Numbered from the stretch's first letter, positions 26,817 through 35,626 are shown. The stretch is DNA of 64,000 nt from Pontibacter aydingkolensis (GCF_019443125.1 NZ_JAHYXK010000008.1:147182-211181), one strand, 5' to 3'. Translations and numbers: made by a program. Notes: generated by a model from the sequence alone, not told the origin.

Positions 26817-26878
26817 TGAGTGCTTGAGCGAATGAGTGAGTTTTATATTATACATTCACTCATTCGCTCAAGCACTCA
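26817..26878. repeat. 23-bp perfect hairpin between marC-like gene and rnhA
   Basis: TGAGTGCTTGAGCGAATGAG (start of arm 26817-26839) is fully complementary to 26856-26878, with a 16-base A/T-rich loop. No T run follows, so it is not a classical terminator. Its words (TCACTCATT) recur in other gaps. It lies 18 bases before the rnhA ATG, so RNA folding could influence rnhA translation or mRNA decay. Confidence 0.75.
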
Positions 26879-26895
26879 GTCACTCATTTAGATTC

Positions 26896-27360
26896 ATGAT
26901 TGAACTGTTTACCGATGGTGCTTCACGTGGAAACCCAGGCCCTGGAGGCTATGGTACTATACTTCGCTGGAAGCAACACGAGAAAGAAATAAGCCAAGGC
27001 TTCAGGAAAACCACTAACAACCGTATGGAGCTGCTGGCTGTAATTGTGGGCCTGGAAGCAATCACAAAGCCCGGCATACCCGTTACAGTTTATTCTGACT
27101 CTAAGTATGTGGTTGATGCAGTGGAAAAAGGCTGGGTGTTTGGCTGGCAGAAAAAAGGTTTTAAAGGCAAAGCCAACGCCGACCTCTGGATGAGGTTCCT
27201 GCGTGTGTATAAAAATCACAAGGTAAAATTCGTCTGGATTCGCGGCCACGCAGGCCACCCCGAGAACGAACGCTGCGACGAACTTGCCGTTGCCAGCGCC
27301 CTCTCCCCTAACCTGCTCATCGACGAAGGCTTTGAGTCTGGGATGTACAATTCGCTTTAA
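26896..27360 (+). CDS. rnhA: Ribonuclease HI
   Basis: RNase HI degrades the RNA strand of RNA-DNA hybrids. The 154-residue product has the four catalytic carboxylates: Asp7 (LFTDGASRGNPGPGG), Glu45 (NNRMELLAV), Asp68 (VYSDSKYVVD) and Asp128 (NERCDELA), plus the flexible-loop His121 in RGHAGHPEN. The basic handle region is KKGFKGKANADLW. I take the ATG at 26896; the frame is open upstream, but only through the hairpin DNA. Confidence 0.96.
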   Translation: MIELFTDGASRGNPGPGGYGTILRWKQHEKEISQGFRKTTNNRMELLAVIVGLEAITKPGIPVTVYSDSKYVVDAVEKGWVFGWQKKGFKGKANADLWMRFLRVYKNHKVKFVWIRGHAGHPENERCDELAVASALSPNLLIDEGFESGMYNSL

Positions 27361-27428
27361 TTATGAATTGGGATATTTTACAAACTTTCATTCACCCATT
27401 CACTTATTCAATCATCCAAAATTGAACC

Positions 27429-28142
27429 TTGGCTAATTCATACTTTCAGTTTAAGCAGTTCCGGGTAGAGCAGGATAAGTGCGCCATGAAAGTGTGCACC
27501 GATTCGTGCCTGTTTGGTACTGCGATGGATGTTAAGGAAGCAAAAAGTATACTTGATATTGGTGCCGGCACAGGCCTGCTCTCGCTGATGGTAGCCCAGC
27601 GCAGCAGTGCAAGTATAGATGCTGTAGAGATAAACCCGGAAGCGCAACAGCAGGCAAAGGAAAATTTTAGCATCAGCCCCTGGGCAGACAGGTTAAAACT
27701 GTACCCCGAGTCGCTGCAGGAGTTTGCTGCACATAACCAGCAGACCTACGACGTTATACTTTCAAACCCTCCTTTCTTCGTTTCTTCGCTTAAATCTCCT
27801 GATGCGGCCATTAACGCAGCCCGCCATGTAGAGCAGGTTTTCTTTGAAGAGATACTGCAGTTTACCCAAAACCACCTGGATAAAACAGGAAAATTACACT
27901 TGCTGTTACCGCCACCAGAAGCTATACTTTTTCAGAAGCTGGCGCAGAAGTATGGCTTGCACCTCGCTCATACATTGGAAGTTTACACTAAAGTTGATGG
28001 CAAGTGCATCAGGCATATTCAAACCTATACTTTTGAGGCTTCGCCTGCTGTAGTAGAAAGTATAGCAATCAGAGAAATTGATGGCGTGGCTTACACTGCT
28101 GCTTTTGTGGAATTGCTAAAAGATTACTATTTAATTTTTTAA
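27429..28142 (+). CDS. trmN6: tRNA1(Val) (adenine(37)-N6)-methyltransferase, TrmN6-like
   Basis: A 237-residue SAM-dependent methylase of the YfiC/TrmN6 family, which methylates A37 of tRNA1-Val. The SAM-binding motif is LDIGAGTGLLSL (42-53) with acidic ribose contact AVEINPEA. The N6-adenine signature is SNPPFF (112-117). The early motif FQFKQFRVEQDKCAMKV is conserved in the family and requires the TTG start at 27429, because the first ATG would remove it. A low-complexity CATTCACCC stretch lies just upstream. Confidence 0.88.
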   Translation: MANSYFQFKQFRVEQDKCAMKVCTDSCLFGTAMDVKEAKSILDIGAGTGLLSLMVAQRSSASIDAVEINPEAQQQAKENFSISPWADRLKLYPESLQEFAAHNQQTYDVILSNPPFFVSSLKSPDAAINAARHVEQVFFEEILQFTQNHLDKTGKLHLLLPPPEAILFQKLAQKYGLHLAHTLEVYTKVDGKCIRHIQTYTFEASPAVVESIAIREIDGVAYTAAFVELLKDYYLIF

Positions 28143-28150
28143 ACTTTCAA

Positions 28151-28398
28151 TGCCGCAAGTTTAGCGGCAGCGTAACTTGTGGCTGAGTTAGCAGCAGTTT
28201 GTAACTGATTTGCTTTGAAAAAGCAAGGAGTTCAATGGCCGCAGCTATACTCTATACTTTCAGTATTGTAGGTTAACATACCCCTACCCCTCTCAAGAGG
28301 GGAATCTCAGAAAGTATACTTTTCTGCTCGCGCAGAAAGCCAGTTGCAAACTGGCATCATACATAGCCACAAGTTGCGCTGCCGCTAAACTTGTGGCA
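28151..28398. repeat. 34-bp inverted repeat with nested palindromes
   Basis: The arm 28151-28184 (TGCCGCAAGTTTAGCGGCAG...) is complementary to 28365-28398 with only two differences in 34 bases. Nested inside are CCCCTCTCAAGAGGGG (28287-28302, shared with 9634-9649), a GCAGCTATACTCTATACTTT string and the dyad GCCAGTTGCAAACTGGC (28339-28355). It fills the 318-base gap between convergent genes. No reading frame or T run is seen. Confidence 0.8.
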
Positions 28399-28460
28399 TG
28401 GTAAACACAAATAAAAAGTAATCCTGTATATCCTACTAATCCTGATTCAAACAATACTCC

Positions 28461-29804
28461 CTAACTCACCAAACTCCTCTCCTGCTCTACAAAATCAATC
28501 CCAAACTCTTTTAATTCCTCCAGCACCGGCTCATACAGTTCCGGGTAGATTGGGATAACTACACCACGATGCGAAATACGGTCTTGGAGCATTAGTTTGG
28601 CAAGTATACCAACTGGCAATCCTACGGTTTTAGCCATGGCCGTTTGTACTTCGTCGTCGCCTATAGCTACTAACGAGGAAGTTATTTCACGCTTCTCTCC
28701 ATCTAGTTCATACTCGAAGAGGTGCTGCATCACGATCATGTCTTTGTCGCCGGGGCTTAGCGTCCACTTTTCCTTCAGAATCTTCTCAAGTACCTGGGCA
28801 GGGGTGGCACCAGCCAGTTCTACAGGCGAATCTTCAAACAAGCCAAGCCAGGCCAGCTTCTGCACTACCTCACCATCCGGGTCTATTCCTAAATATAAAC
28901 TTAAGCACTCTTCCATACTTTGGCCATCTGTGGCAGGTGGCAGAAAAGCTTGCAGGTAGCTGCGGTAAGTCATACTTTCGGAGCTATCCAAAGTATAGCT
29001 GTCGTCGGTTAGGCCAAGTTGTACAAACACGTTCCAAGCTTCGCAGTAGCCGGGGCGGCGGAGGGTTCCGCGCAGCATCGTGGGTATATCAAGCAGGCCG
29101 TAGGGTTCGCGGTAACTTAGGGAATCGCGGTTGGCATAGCCCTCAAAATGGCCGTAGCCTTCTACATAAAATTCGTCGGTGCGTTGGAATAACTTGTGGT
29201 AAGGTATATACTTGTAGGCTCCGTTTTTGATATACTTTGCCGTGCCTTGCCCTGCCAGCACTACATTGCGGGGGTTCCAGGTAAACTTGTAGCGCCACGG
29301 GTTGGTATCAGACTCAGGAGCCACTAATCCGCCTGTAAACGATTTAAAAGAAGTTAACTTGCCTCCCTCAGCTTTAATGTGCCTTACAATCTGCATGGCC
29401 GACATATGATCAATGCCTGGGTCCAGGCCAGACTCCATTAAAATGGTCAGGCTTTTATCTTGAGCTTCCTGGTGTAGCTCTAAAAATTCAGGTGTCACAT
29501 AGCTGGCGGTTATCAGGTTTTTCTCCTGGGCCAGGCACTCTTTAGCCACTATAATGTGAAAAACTGCCGGTAATAATGAAATAACCAAGTCAGCATTGGC
29601 AACTTCTTCGGCTCTTTGTGTCTCATCGTGCACATCAAATGTAATGGCATTTGCGTAACTATATGGCTCCAGCAGAACATGCAGATGGGTAACCGAAATA
29701 TCTCCGATGGTAAGCTGCCAGTTTTCGGAGACAGCGTTTTGCAGTAAGTAGGCAATGAGAGAAGAGGCAGATCGGCCAGCCCCTAGCAACAGAATTCTTT
29801 TCAT
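28461..29804 (-). CDS. Saccharopine dehydrogenase-family oxidoreductase
   Basis: A 447-residue NAD(P)-dependent enzyme related to saccharopine reductase (Lys9). The Rossmann motif is ILLLGAGRSASSLIAYLL (4-21). Substrate-site blocks include ESGLDPGIDHMSAM (about 124-137), FKSFTGGLVAPESDTNPWRYKFTWNP and the late VGLPVGILAKLMLQ. In Bacteroidota such proteins often pair with lysine-ketoglutarate reductase genes, which are not seen here. The reaction is therefore inferred: either saccharopine cleavage in lysine breakdown or a related step. The start is the ATG at 29804; the gene is divergent from cdd. Confidence 0.87.
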   Translation of the reverse strand: MKRILLLGAGRSASSLIAYLLQNAVSENWQLTIGDISVTHLHVLLEPYSYANAITFDVHDETQRAEEVANADLVISLLPAVFHIIVAKECLAQEKNLITASYVTPEFLELHQEAQDKSLTILMESGLDPGIDHMSAMQIVRHIKAEGGKLTSFKSFTGGLVAPESDTNPWRYKFTWNPRNVVLAGQGTAKYIKNGAYKYIPYHKLFQRTDEFYVEGYGHFEGYANRDSLSYREPYGLLDIPTMLRGTLRRPGYCEAWNVFVQLGLTDDSYTLDSSESMTYRSYLQAFLPPATDGQSMEECLSLYLGIDPDGEVVQKLAWLGLFEDSPVELAGATPAQVLEKILKEKWTLSPGDKDMIVMQHLFEYELDGEKREITSSLVAIGDDEVQTAMAKTVGLPVGILAKLMLQDRISHRGVVIPIYPELYEPVLEELKEFGIDFVEQERSLVS

Positions 29805-29930
29805 AGTGGCGCTATAGTTTGCTTTAAATTAAACATTACTCTACGTAAGGCCAACCAGAAACATGGTTTTCTCAGAATATTAGCTTAAATTTATAGCCCT
29901 TTTCTATTTTTTAGAACTATTCACGACGAA

Positions 29931-30413
29931 ATGGCAAGTGAACTTAATATAAATATCAGCATCGATGTGCTGGAACCAACTGAACTAACCGAACAGGAAC
30001 GTAAGGCAATGGACTTGGCCCAACAAGCCGCCAGCGACGCTTACGCTCCTTACTCTAATTTTCTGGTAGGCGCTGCCCTGGTGCTGGAAGATGGCACTAT
30101 GTTTAAAGGAAGCAACCAGGAAAACGCTGCTTACCCTTCAGGGCTGTGTGCAGAACGAACCGCGCTTTTTGCTTTTAGCGCGCACCACCCTCACGAAAAA
30201 ATTAAAATGCTGGCTGTAACAGCACGTAGGCGCGAAGATGCCGAATTTCTACCTGCTATGCCATGTGGTGCCTGCCGCCAGGTAATGGCCGAATACGAGC
30301 ACAAGCAAGGCGAAGCGATACCTGTGTTGCTCCAAGGCCCCGATGGTAACTTTTACCGTTTCAGATCTGTAGCTGACCTGCTGCCTTTCCAGTTTAACCG
30401 CGAAAGCTTGTAG
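29931..30413 (+). CDS. cdd: Cytidine deaminase
   Basis: Cdd hydrolyses cytidine or deoxycytidine to uridine or deoxyuridine. The zinc site is complete: CAERTALF gives Cys73 and the proton-shuttling Glu75, and PCGACRQVM gives Cys112 and Cys115. FLVGAALVLEDG and SNQENAAYPSGL form the substrate pocket. The 160 residues place it in the tetrameric class; the first 20 residues are an extra acidic N-terminal extension. Its product can feed the uridine phosphorylase-type enzyme at 6591. The start is the ATG at 29931. Confidence 0.95.
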   Translation: MASELNINISIDVLEPTELTEQERKAMDLAQQAASDAYAPYSNFLVGAALVLEDGTMFKGSNQENAAYPSGLCAERTALFAFSAHHPHEKIKMLAVTARRREDAEFLPAMPCGACRQVMAEYEHKQGEAIPVLLQGPDGNFYRFRSVADLLPFQFNRESL

Positions 30414-30719
30414 GGAGGTAGAAAGGTAGAGAGTTAAAGAGTAACTTTCTGGAATAGCCACTGTTCAATAGGCAGCTTCTTGTAGGGACAGGTCGCGACC
30501 TGTCCGCGCGATGGTGTTAGCTATGAAATGTATATTCGGATTAGAGTAATGGCAGAAAGTCCCCCTTCGAAGTCGCAGATCCCGGACTTGATTCGGGGGC
30601 GTAGGGGGATGTTTACATCCTGAGTATTTTCACTCTTCGCAGGAGTGGCCATGGATGGGTTTCAGCAGTAATCTCAACTCCTAACGAACAAGATCAGTAA
30701 TATTAAATCACCTATACAG
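30414..30719. repeat. Gap with one GGACAGGTCGCGACCTGTCC palindrome and a C/G-run dyad
   Basis: The perfect 20-bp palindrome is at 30486-30505, in forward orientation (GTAGGGACAGG). It is followed by a GTTAGCTATGAAATGTATATT tail resembling the tails at the other copies. Around 30571-30610 come CCCCCTTCGAAG and a GGGGGCGTAGGGGGATG counterpart, with another internal dyad (TCCCGGACTTGATTCGGGGG). No gene is seen. Confidence 0.8.
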
Positions 30720-31367
30720 ATGCAGGAACACAGCCTGATTGTACCCCGAACTGCCCGCTACTATACATTAGGAACTCCCTCTGCTGATGTGCAAGACCTC
30801 TGGATTGTGTGCCATGGCTACGGTCAGCTGGCGCGGTACTTTCTGCGCCACTTCAGCACGCTTGATAACAGTAAAACGGTTGTGGTGGCTCCGGAAGCCT
30901 TATCACGATTTTACCTCGACGGCTTTTCCGGAAGAATCGGCGCCACCTGGATGACCAAGGAAGATCGCCTTTCCGAAATTGAAGACCAGGCGGCATACTT
31001 AAACCTGCTGCTGCAGGAGCAGCTAAAACAACTCCCCCAAAATGTGCGTGTAACAGTGCTGGGCTTCTCTCAGGGTGGTGCTACGGTTAGCCGCTGGCTT
31101 GCCACCGAACATGCACCAGTACACCGGCTTATACTTTGGGCCGCCTCTTTTCCCGAAGACATTGATTTTGCCACCAGTAAGGCAGCTTTTGCCAACTTAC
31201 CCGTTGCTATGGTTTATGGCACCCGCGACGAATTTATTACTCCCGAAACACTTGAGCGCAAGCGGAAATTAATGAATCAACTTGGCATTTCTCCTGGAAT
31301 CTATACTTTTGATGGCGGCCATACGATACACCCTGAAACACTGCAGTTAGTAAATGAGCAGTTGTAG
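30720..31367 (+). CDS. Alpha/beta hydrolase (carboxylesterase/phospholipase type)
   Basis: A 215-residue serine hydrolase of the small carboxylesterase class. The nucleophile elbow is LGFSQGGATV with Ser117. Asp170 (YGTRDEFITPE) and His201 (FDGGHTIHPE) complete the triad. VCHGYGQLARYF is the oxyanion-hole region. There is no signal peptide, so it is cytosolic. The substrate is unknown; relatives act on short acyl esters or lysophospholipids. The start is the ATG at 30720. Confidence 0.87.
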   Translation: MQEHSLIVPRTARYYTLGTPSADVQDLWIVCHGYGQLARYFLRHFSTLDNSKTVVVAPEALSRFYLDGFSGRIGATWMTKEDRLSEIEDQAAYLNLLLQEQLKQLPQNVRVTVLGFSQGGATVSRWLATEHAPVHRLILWAASFPEDIDFATSKAAFANLPVAMVYGTRDEFITPETLERKRKLMNQLGISPGIYTFDGGHTIHPETLQLVNEQL

Positions 31368-31517
31368 ATTTAAAGTATAGATTTCGCTAGATTGTCTCTG
31401 CAGTAAATCTATGAGAGAAAACGTGTTACAGTAATAGAGTTTGCTTATCTCCAGTTATATTGCAGATAGTGGGAGTAGGTACTCCTGCTATGAAGTAGTT
31501 ATGTGGTGTTTAAAAAT

Positions 31518-32060
31518 ATGAAGAAGTATAAATTGATAGAAATTAAGGAGTATGAAAAAATGCTCTCAGAGATTTCCCTCTCTGAGAGTATCGACCTTAA
31601 TAACTATGATTTACTTCTTTATGGTGGGGGTGGACAGAGTAAAAGCTTTTACAGAAATCTTCAGCAAAATTCAGACTATCAAGTTCTTTGGACTGGTTGG
31701 GCTGGACCAAAATGGTCTTCTATACTTTCTTTCATTCCTGGACAAGCTGGACTTATCAAGGTTGTAAACCAGCAAGCCTTTAAAGAGCTTTACTATAAAC
31801 TGGCTGCCTATAGTGTGTCAGAAGTACTATACGTTCCAAAATCATTGACACTTGAAATAGTAGATGATGTAAGAAAGAAGAATTGGAAAATAAAGTTTGA
31901 AAAATTCATTGACAAAGCATCTGAATCGTTCCTGTTAACATCAGAAGCAGATGAAGCTGTTGACGAAAAGGGGAAAGGGATGTACTTCATTGATTATTGC
32001 TTCGGTGAAAAAGTTAGCACAGTGTTAAAAGATATAGTAGAAAGAAAAACAAACACATAA
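31518..32060 (+). CDS. Unknown A/T-rich orphan protein
   Basis: A 180-residue soluble protein rich in Lys, Ser and Tyr, with no signal peptide and no family I recognise. A glycine cluster (LLLYGGGGQSKSFYRN, about residues 36-51) might hold a nucleotide or phosphate, but the pattern is not a standard Walker or Rossmann motif. TGWAGPKWSSILSF is another unusual stretch. I prefer the ATG at 31518 over GTG codons at 31503 and 31506. The DNA is more A/T-rich than its neighbours, and it sits alone between two gaps of repeat-type sequence, suggesting an acquired gene. Confidence 0.65.
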   Translation: MKKYKLIEIKEYEKMLSEISLSESIDLNNYDLLLYGGGGQSKSFYRNLQQNSDYQVLWTGWAGPKWSSILSFIPGQAGLIKVVNQQAFKELYYKLAAYSVSEVLYVPKSLTLEIVDDVRKKNWKIKFEKFIDKASESFLLTSEADEAVDEKGKGMYFIDYCFGEKVSTVLKDIVERKTNT

Positions 32061-32514
32061 CAAGACCTATAGTGCATAAACGCACCATAGCAGAGCCGTT
32101 AACAACTCACATTAAATAATCTCCCCCTTCAATCTTACCCAAACCAAATTCCAAAGTATAAAATTAGCCACCATTTATACTTTAGCTGCTTATCAGGTTC
32201 CCTATCCTGTCATTTCGAACCCTGTGGGAATATGAACCATTACAACACTTTTAACTCCATCACCTTTTCACGTTACTCAGAATTAACAGTCATCCTTCAG
32301 ACTGCAACCACCTGATAGACACTTATCTTCCCCTCTCCTGCAATAAAGCATCAACCCTTCTTACCTAATCAAACTCATCTCAACACAAAGCATAAACGCT
32401 ATATACAAAAATAAAAACATTCATATATTTTATTGCGTAGATACTAAAAATAAGCTTACAGCCCCGAATTCCGAAAACCCTTGTTTCATTATAATTCTCA
32501 AAACCCTTAAGATC
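32061..32514. other. 454-bp gap with an AAAGTATAAA hairpin
   Basis: CAAAGTATAAA (about 32154-32164) faces TTTATACTTT (about 32175-32184), so two copies of the dispersed word form a 10-bp inverted repeat. At about 32208 there is a half copy of the TGTCATTTCGAAC element. The rest is A/T- and C-rich without dyads. The promoter of the PEGA-repeat gene should lie in the last 100 bases, but no good consensus is visible. Confidence 0.55.
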
Positions 32515-33837
32515 ATGCGAAAAAAGTTCTACGCGCTACTCTGTTTATACTTTGTATCGGTTGCAGTTTTTGCCCAGAGTAAAATCAATATCACCTCCAA
32601 CATCCCCGATGCCAAATTCTTCTTGCTAAGAGATGCTGACAATACTGAAGTTGCCGAACTGGGAGTAGGCGGCATTGAATTGAAGCTGGACAAAAACTCC
32701 AGGAACAGAATCAAGGTTATAAAGGAAGGATATGAGCCCCTGATCAAAGAATATCCTAAAACGGTAAAATGGGACAAAGAACAAAAGGTAAGCCTTGAAA
32801 ACCGCCTGGTAGAGATCAGCGCAGAGCCTTACGATGCAGAGATTTATGTAGATGGCCGCATGATTGGCACCAAAAGAATAAACATGGTAATAGGCAAAGG
32901 CAAGTTCCTGACGCTGGAAGTTAAAAAGCCAGGCTTCGCCCCTATTACCAAAGTATACTATAACTCGCCAGACCGCGAGGTACCACCGGTAAAGGATTTC
33001 TTCGAGATGAAAGACAGACAGGTTCGCCTTGAAGTATCGCCTGCCGATGCCAGCGTGTTTTTAAACGGAGCCGCCACTGGCAGAGGCACTACCGACGTAA
33101 CCGTTCCTTTTGGCGAATGTGTTACCGTTAGCGTAAACCGGGAGGGCTTTGCTGAAGTAGTGCAGGTATTTTGCAACAAACCAGCTACCGATCCGGCTCC
33201 TCCTATCAGGTTCAGGGCCGCACTGGAAGACCGCCTGATTAAGATCACCACAGCACCCGCAGATGCCAATATAGAGGTGGCAGGCAAAGTATTAGGTGTT
33301 GGCAAGTATGACCTTAAAGTGCCTAAAAACTCTTGTGTAGAGCTTCGTGTTACAAAAGATGGCTTTATACGCTACGTTAAAAATTACTGCAACCAGCTCA
33401 ACATGCAAGAGCCGCCTTTAACCGAGTTTGTAGAAATGGTGGAAGATGAAGCTTATAATTCCTCCATCTCTACAGATATGGCAAATGTTAGAATAACGGT
33501 ACCGGTGAATAAGTCCATCTCATCAGAAAGTGCCTGGAAAATACTAAGCTCTATTATTACCCGAAGTTATGATGTGTTGGAAACTGTGGACTATAACACC
33601 GGCTATCTTACAACAGCGTGGCAGGTGCAGAACTTTAACGGCATGAGCACCATCCGGACCAGGATGATTGTGAGTGGCGGCGGCAATGCCGATGAGTTAA
33701 CCTATGTAGTTAAAATTGTAAGTCAACGAGCCGATGGCGTAACCAGCGTGAAAGACGACCAGCTTTTCACGGATTGGGGAAGGTTACTTAAACGTTACGG
33801 CGGCATTGTAGAAGAGATCCAGTCACGGCTACAGTAG
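32515..33837 (+). CDS. Exported PEGA-domain repeat protein
   Basis: A 440-residue protein with a cleavable signal peptide (MRKKFYALLCLYFVSVAVFA, cut before QSK). Four PEGA-like beta modules follow, at about residues 23-92, 96-165, 167-238 and 240-310. Each has an SxPxDAxIxVxG-type opening (AEPYDAEIYVDG, VSPADASVFLNG, TAPADANIEVAG) and a KxGF turn near the end. Residues 315-440 form a separate conserved domain (NVRITVPVNKSISSESAW...). PEGA modules are found in surface proteins; the function is unknown. It has its own terminator downstream. Confidence 0.83.
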   Translation: MRKKFYALLCLYFVSVAVFAQSKINITSNIPDAKFFLLRDADNTEVAELGVGGIELKLDKNSRNRIKVIKEGYEPLIKEYPKTVKWDKEQKVSLENRLVEISAEPYDAEIYVDGRMIGTKRINMVIGKGKFLTLEVKKPGFAPITKVYYNSPDREVPPVKDFFEMKDRQVRLEVSPADASVFLNGAATGRGTTDVTVPFGECVTVSVNREGFAEVVQVFCNKPATDPAPPIRFRAALEDRLIKITTAPADANIEVAGKVLGVGKYDLKVPKNSCVELRVTKDGFIRYVKNYCNQLNMQEPPLTEFVEMVEDEAYNSSISTDMANVRITVPVNKSISSESAWKILSSIITRSYDVLETVDYNTGYLTTAWQVQNFNGMSTIRTRMIVSGGGNADELTYVVKIVSQRADGVTSVKDDQLFTDWGRLLKRYGGIVEEIQSRLQ

Positions 33838-33856
33838 CATTGTTTATACTTTACAG

Positions 33857-33894
33857 CAGAAACCCTCAGCAGCTATACTGAGGGTTTCTGTTTT
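33857..33894 (+). terminator. Terminator of the PEGA-repeat gene
   Basis: CAGAAACCCTCAG (33857-33869) pairs perfectly with CTGAGGGTTTCTG (33878-33890), with an eight-base loop and TTTT directly after. Confidence 0.92.
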
Positions 33895-33917
33895 ATAAGA
33901 GATAGTACATTCAAAGA

Positions 33918-34316
33918 TCAGCTTCCGCGCTCCCACATTCCCTCCATAATCACCTCCAGCAAATGTTTATCCGGGTCGCGGAAGTAAAAAGACAGGTAGC
34001 CGCCACCCCAGTCGTATTCCTGCTCAATGGCAATGCCAAGGCTGCTGATCTTTTCTTTCCAGGCGTTGTAATCTTTTTTGCTAACCTCAAAGGCCAGGTG
34101 TAATTGCCCGGATCCGTAGTGTGGGGGTAAATTGCCTCCTTTGCGCGAGGCTTCTGCAATAAAACACAGCAACACCGACTCGCCGGCCCTGAAGAAAATA
34201 TGCCTGTCCTGCACCTCACCTATCACCTCAAAACCCAGTTTCCCATTGTAAAAGGCCTTGCAGTTTTGCAGGCTACTAACGTACAGGCACGTCTCTTTAA
34301 TTTTGTTGATAACCAT
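33918..34316 (-). CDS. VOC/glyoxalase superfamily protein
   Basis: A 132-residue protein with two beta-alpha-beta-beta-beta modules. The first is ETCLYVSSLQNCKAFYNGKLGFEVI, the second has LHLAFEVSKKDYNAW and ends FRDPDKHLLEVIM. Likely metal ligands are His73 (QLHLAFE) and Glu121 (LLEVI), as in extradiol dioxygenase / FosA-type members. The substrate is unknown; members range from glyoxalases to antibiotic-binding proteins. The start is the ATG at 34316. It is convergent with the PEGA-repeat gene and divergent from the next gene. Confidence 0.85.
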   Translation of the reverse strand: MVINKIKETCLYVSSLQNCKAFYNGKLGFEVIGEVQDRHIFFRAGESVLLCFIAEASRKGGNLPPHYGSGQLHLAFEVSKKDYNAWKEKISSLGIAIEQEYDWGGGYLSFYFRDPDKHLLEVIMEGMWERGS

Positions 34317-34447
34317 GCTGCTTTATACTTCTGGAGGTGATAAATGGTACAGTTATATGCATCTTTGGCGCTTAAATCTATTAACGTCTGTTAAAACTTC
34401 TCGTTAAGTATAATACTGATACGTATGCAACCACTTTAAACAAACTT

Positions 34448-35311
34448 ATGAAGCTTATGGTAAAAGTTTTAGCATTCTTTATAGTAGCAATTGCTGCTAT
34501 GTTTTACTTTACTCGTCCGGGTTCTTTAACCACTGATTCCGCCTCTGCTTCAGGAAATACCACTGCCGGAAGTTTACAAAAGATAGCTGCCTTACCCGGA
34601 GAAATAAACGAAAGCTCCGGCGTAATAGCATTGGCAGAAAATGGGCATTATCTTACCCACAACGATGCCGGCAATCAGCCTCACCTCTATAGAATCAACA
34701 GTAAAGCCGAGATAACACAAACCATCAAACTTAAATTGCCAAACGTTGACTGGGAAGACCTGGCCATGGACAAGGACGGCAACATTTACATTGCAGATAC
34801 CGGCAACAATAACAACAGGCGCAAAGAATTAGCGATTTATAAAATAAACCTTAAAGATACTGAAAAGCCCCAGGCCATACGCTTTACCTACGAAGACCAG
34901 AAGGAGTACCCGCCATCTAAAAAAGACAGGAACTTTGATTGTGAGGCTATTTTCTGGCACGATGATAACATATACCTGATATCCAAAGACAGGGGCCAGG
35001 AAAAAACCGCCAAAGTATACCAACTGCCTGCCGAACCCGGAACCTATGTGGCTAAACTGATCGGGAAACATAACATAAACACCATGATAACCGGTGCAGC
35101 CATCAGCCCCGACGAGGAAACCGTAGCGCTGATCAGCGAAGGGAAACTGCATATTTTTACAGGCTATACTTCGCCAGCCTCATTTTATGAAGGAAAGTAT
35201 AAAGCTATAAACATTAAAGAGGCCGGGCAAACAGAAGGAGTAGCCTTTGAAGACGACAGCACACTTATCATCACCAGCGAAGGCGGCAGTCTGTACCGTT
35301 TTGGTTTATAG
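34448..35311 (+). CDS. Exported beta-propeller-like protein of unknown function
   Basis: A 287-residue protein with one N-terminal hydrophobic segment (about residues 5-21), followed by a Ser/Thr/Ala linker, so it is secreted or membrane-anchored. The rest reads as repeated four-strand blades: ESSGVIAL...LTHNDAGN, DWEDLAMDKDGNIYIADTGNNNN, FDCEAIFWHDDNIYLISKD, TGAAISPDEETVALISEG, QTEGVAFEDDSTLIITSEGG. The DWEDLA...D.GN.YIADTGNN block recalls calcium-binding or SdiA-regulated propellers. A binding or hydrolytic role is possible but unproven. The start is the ATG at 34448. Confidence 0.75.
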   Translation: MKLMVKVLAFFIVAIAAMFYFTRPGSLTTDSASASGNTTAGSLQKIAALPGEINESSGVIALAENGHYLTHNDAGNQPHLYRINSKAEITQTIKLKLPNVDWEDLAMDKDGNIYIADTGNNNNRRKELAIYKINLKDTEKPQAIRFTYEDQKEYPPSKKDRNFDCEAIFWHDDNIYLISKDRGQEKTAKVYQLPAEPGTYVAKLIGKHNINTMITGAAISPDEETVALISEGKLHIFTGYTSPASFYEGKYKAINIKEAGQTEGVAFEDDSTLIITSEGGSLYRFGL

Positions 35312-35626
35312 TTGCTGGTTATTAGTTGCTAGTTAATGGTTGGTAGTTGTTCGTTATTGGAAATGTAGAGACGCAATACCTTGCGTCTTGTTGGCTACAG
35401 GGCAGTGCATTTTAAAGTTCGCAATAGGCAGATATCTCAAAGTATAAAGTATGGCTTACGGAAGTCTGACCTGTCCCGGAGTATTTCGGGGAGACTTCCT
35501 ATCATGGCAAGTCACCGCTGCGCTTAAGACTTGCGCCAAAAACGTACTGTTATAATTCATACCCATAAAAAAGCCTCTCTGCTTGTTATCAGCAAAGAGG
35601 CTTTTTATACTTTAATTTTATTTCAG
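35312..35626. repeat. Gap with a GACGCAA dyad and other dyads
   Basis: AGACGCAATACCTTGCGTCT lies at 35369-35388. Together with its TTGTTGGCTACAG tail it closely matches the reverse of the copy at 39087-39110. Around 35455-35510, GGAAGTCTGACC and GGGGAGACTTCC form a further dyad, related to text at 38995. AAAGTATAAAGTATGG occurs at about 35439. The rest is unremarkable. Confidence 0.7.
35568..35606. terminator. Terminator of lgt, possibly bidirectional
   Basis: AAAAAGCCTCTCTGC (35568-35582) pairs with GCAAAGAGGCTTTTT (35592-35606) with one mismatch. A and T runs sit on both sides. It lies 21 bases past the lgt stop. Confidence 0.88.
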
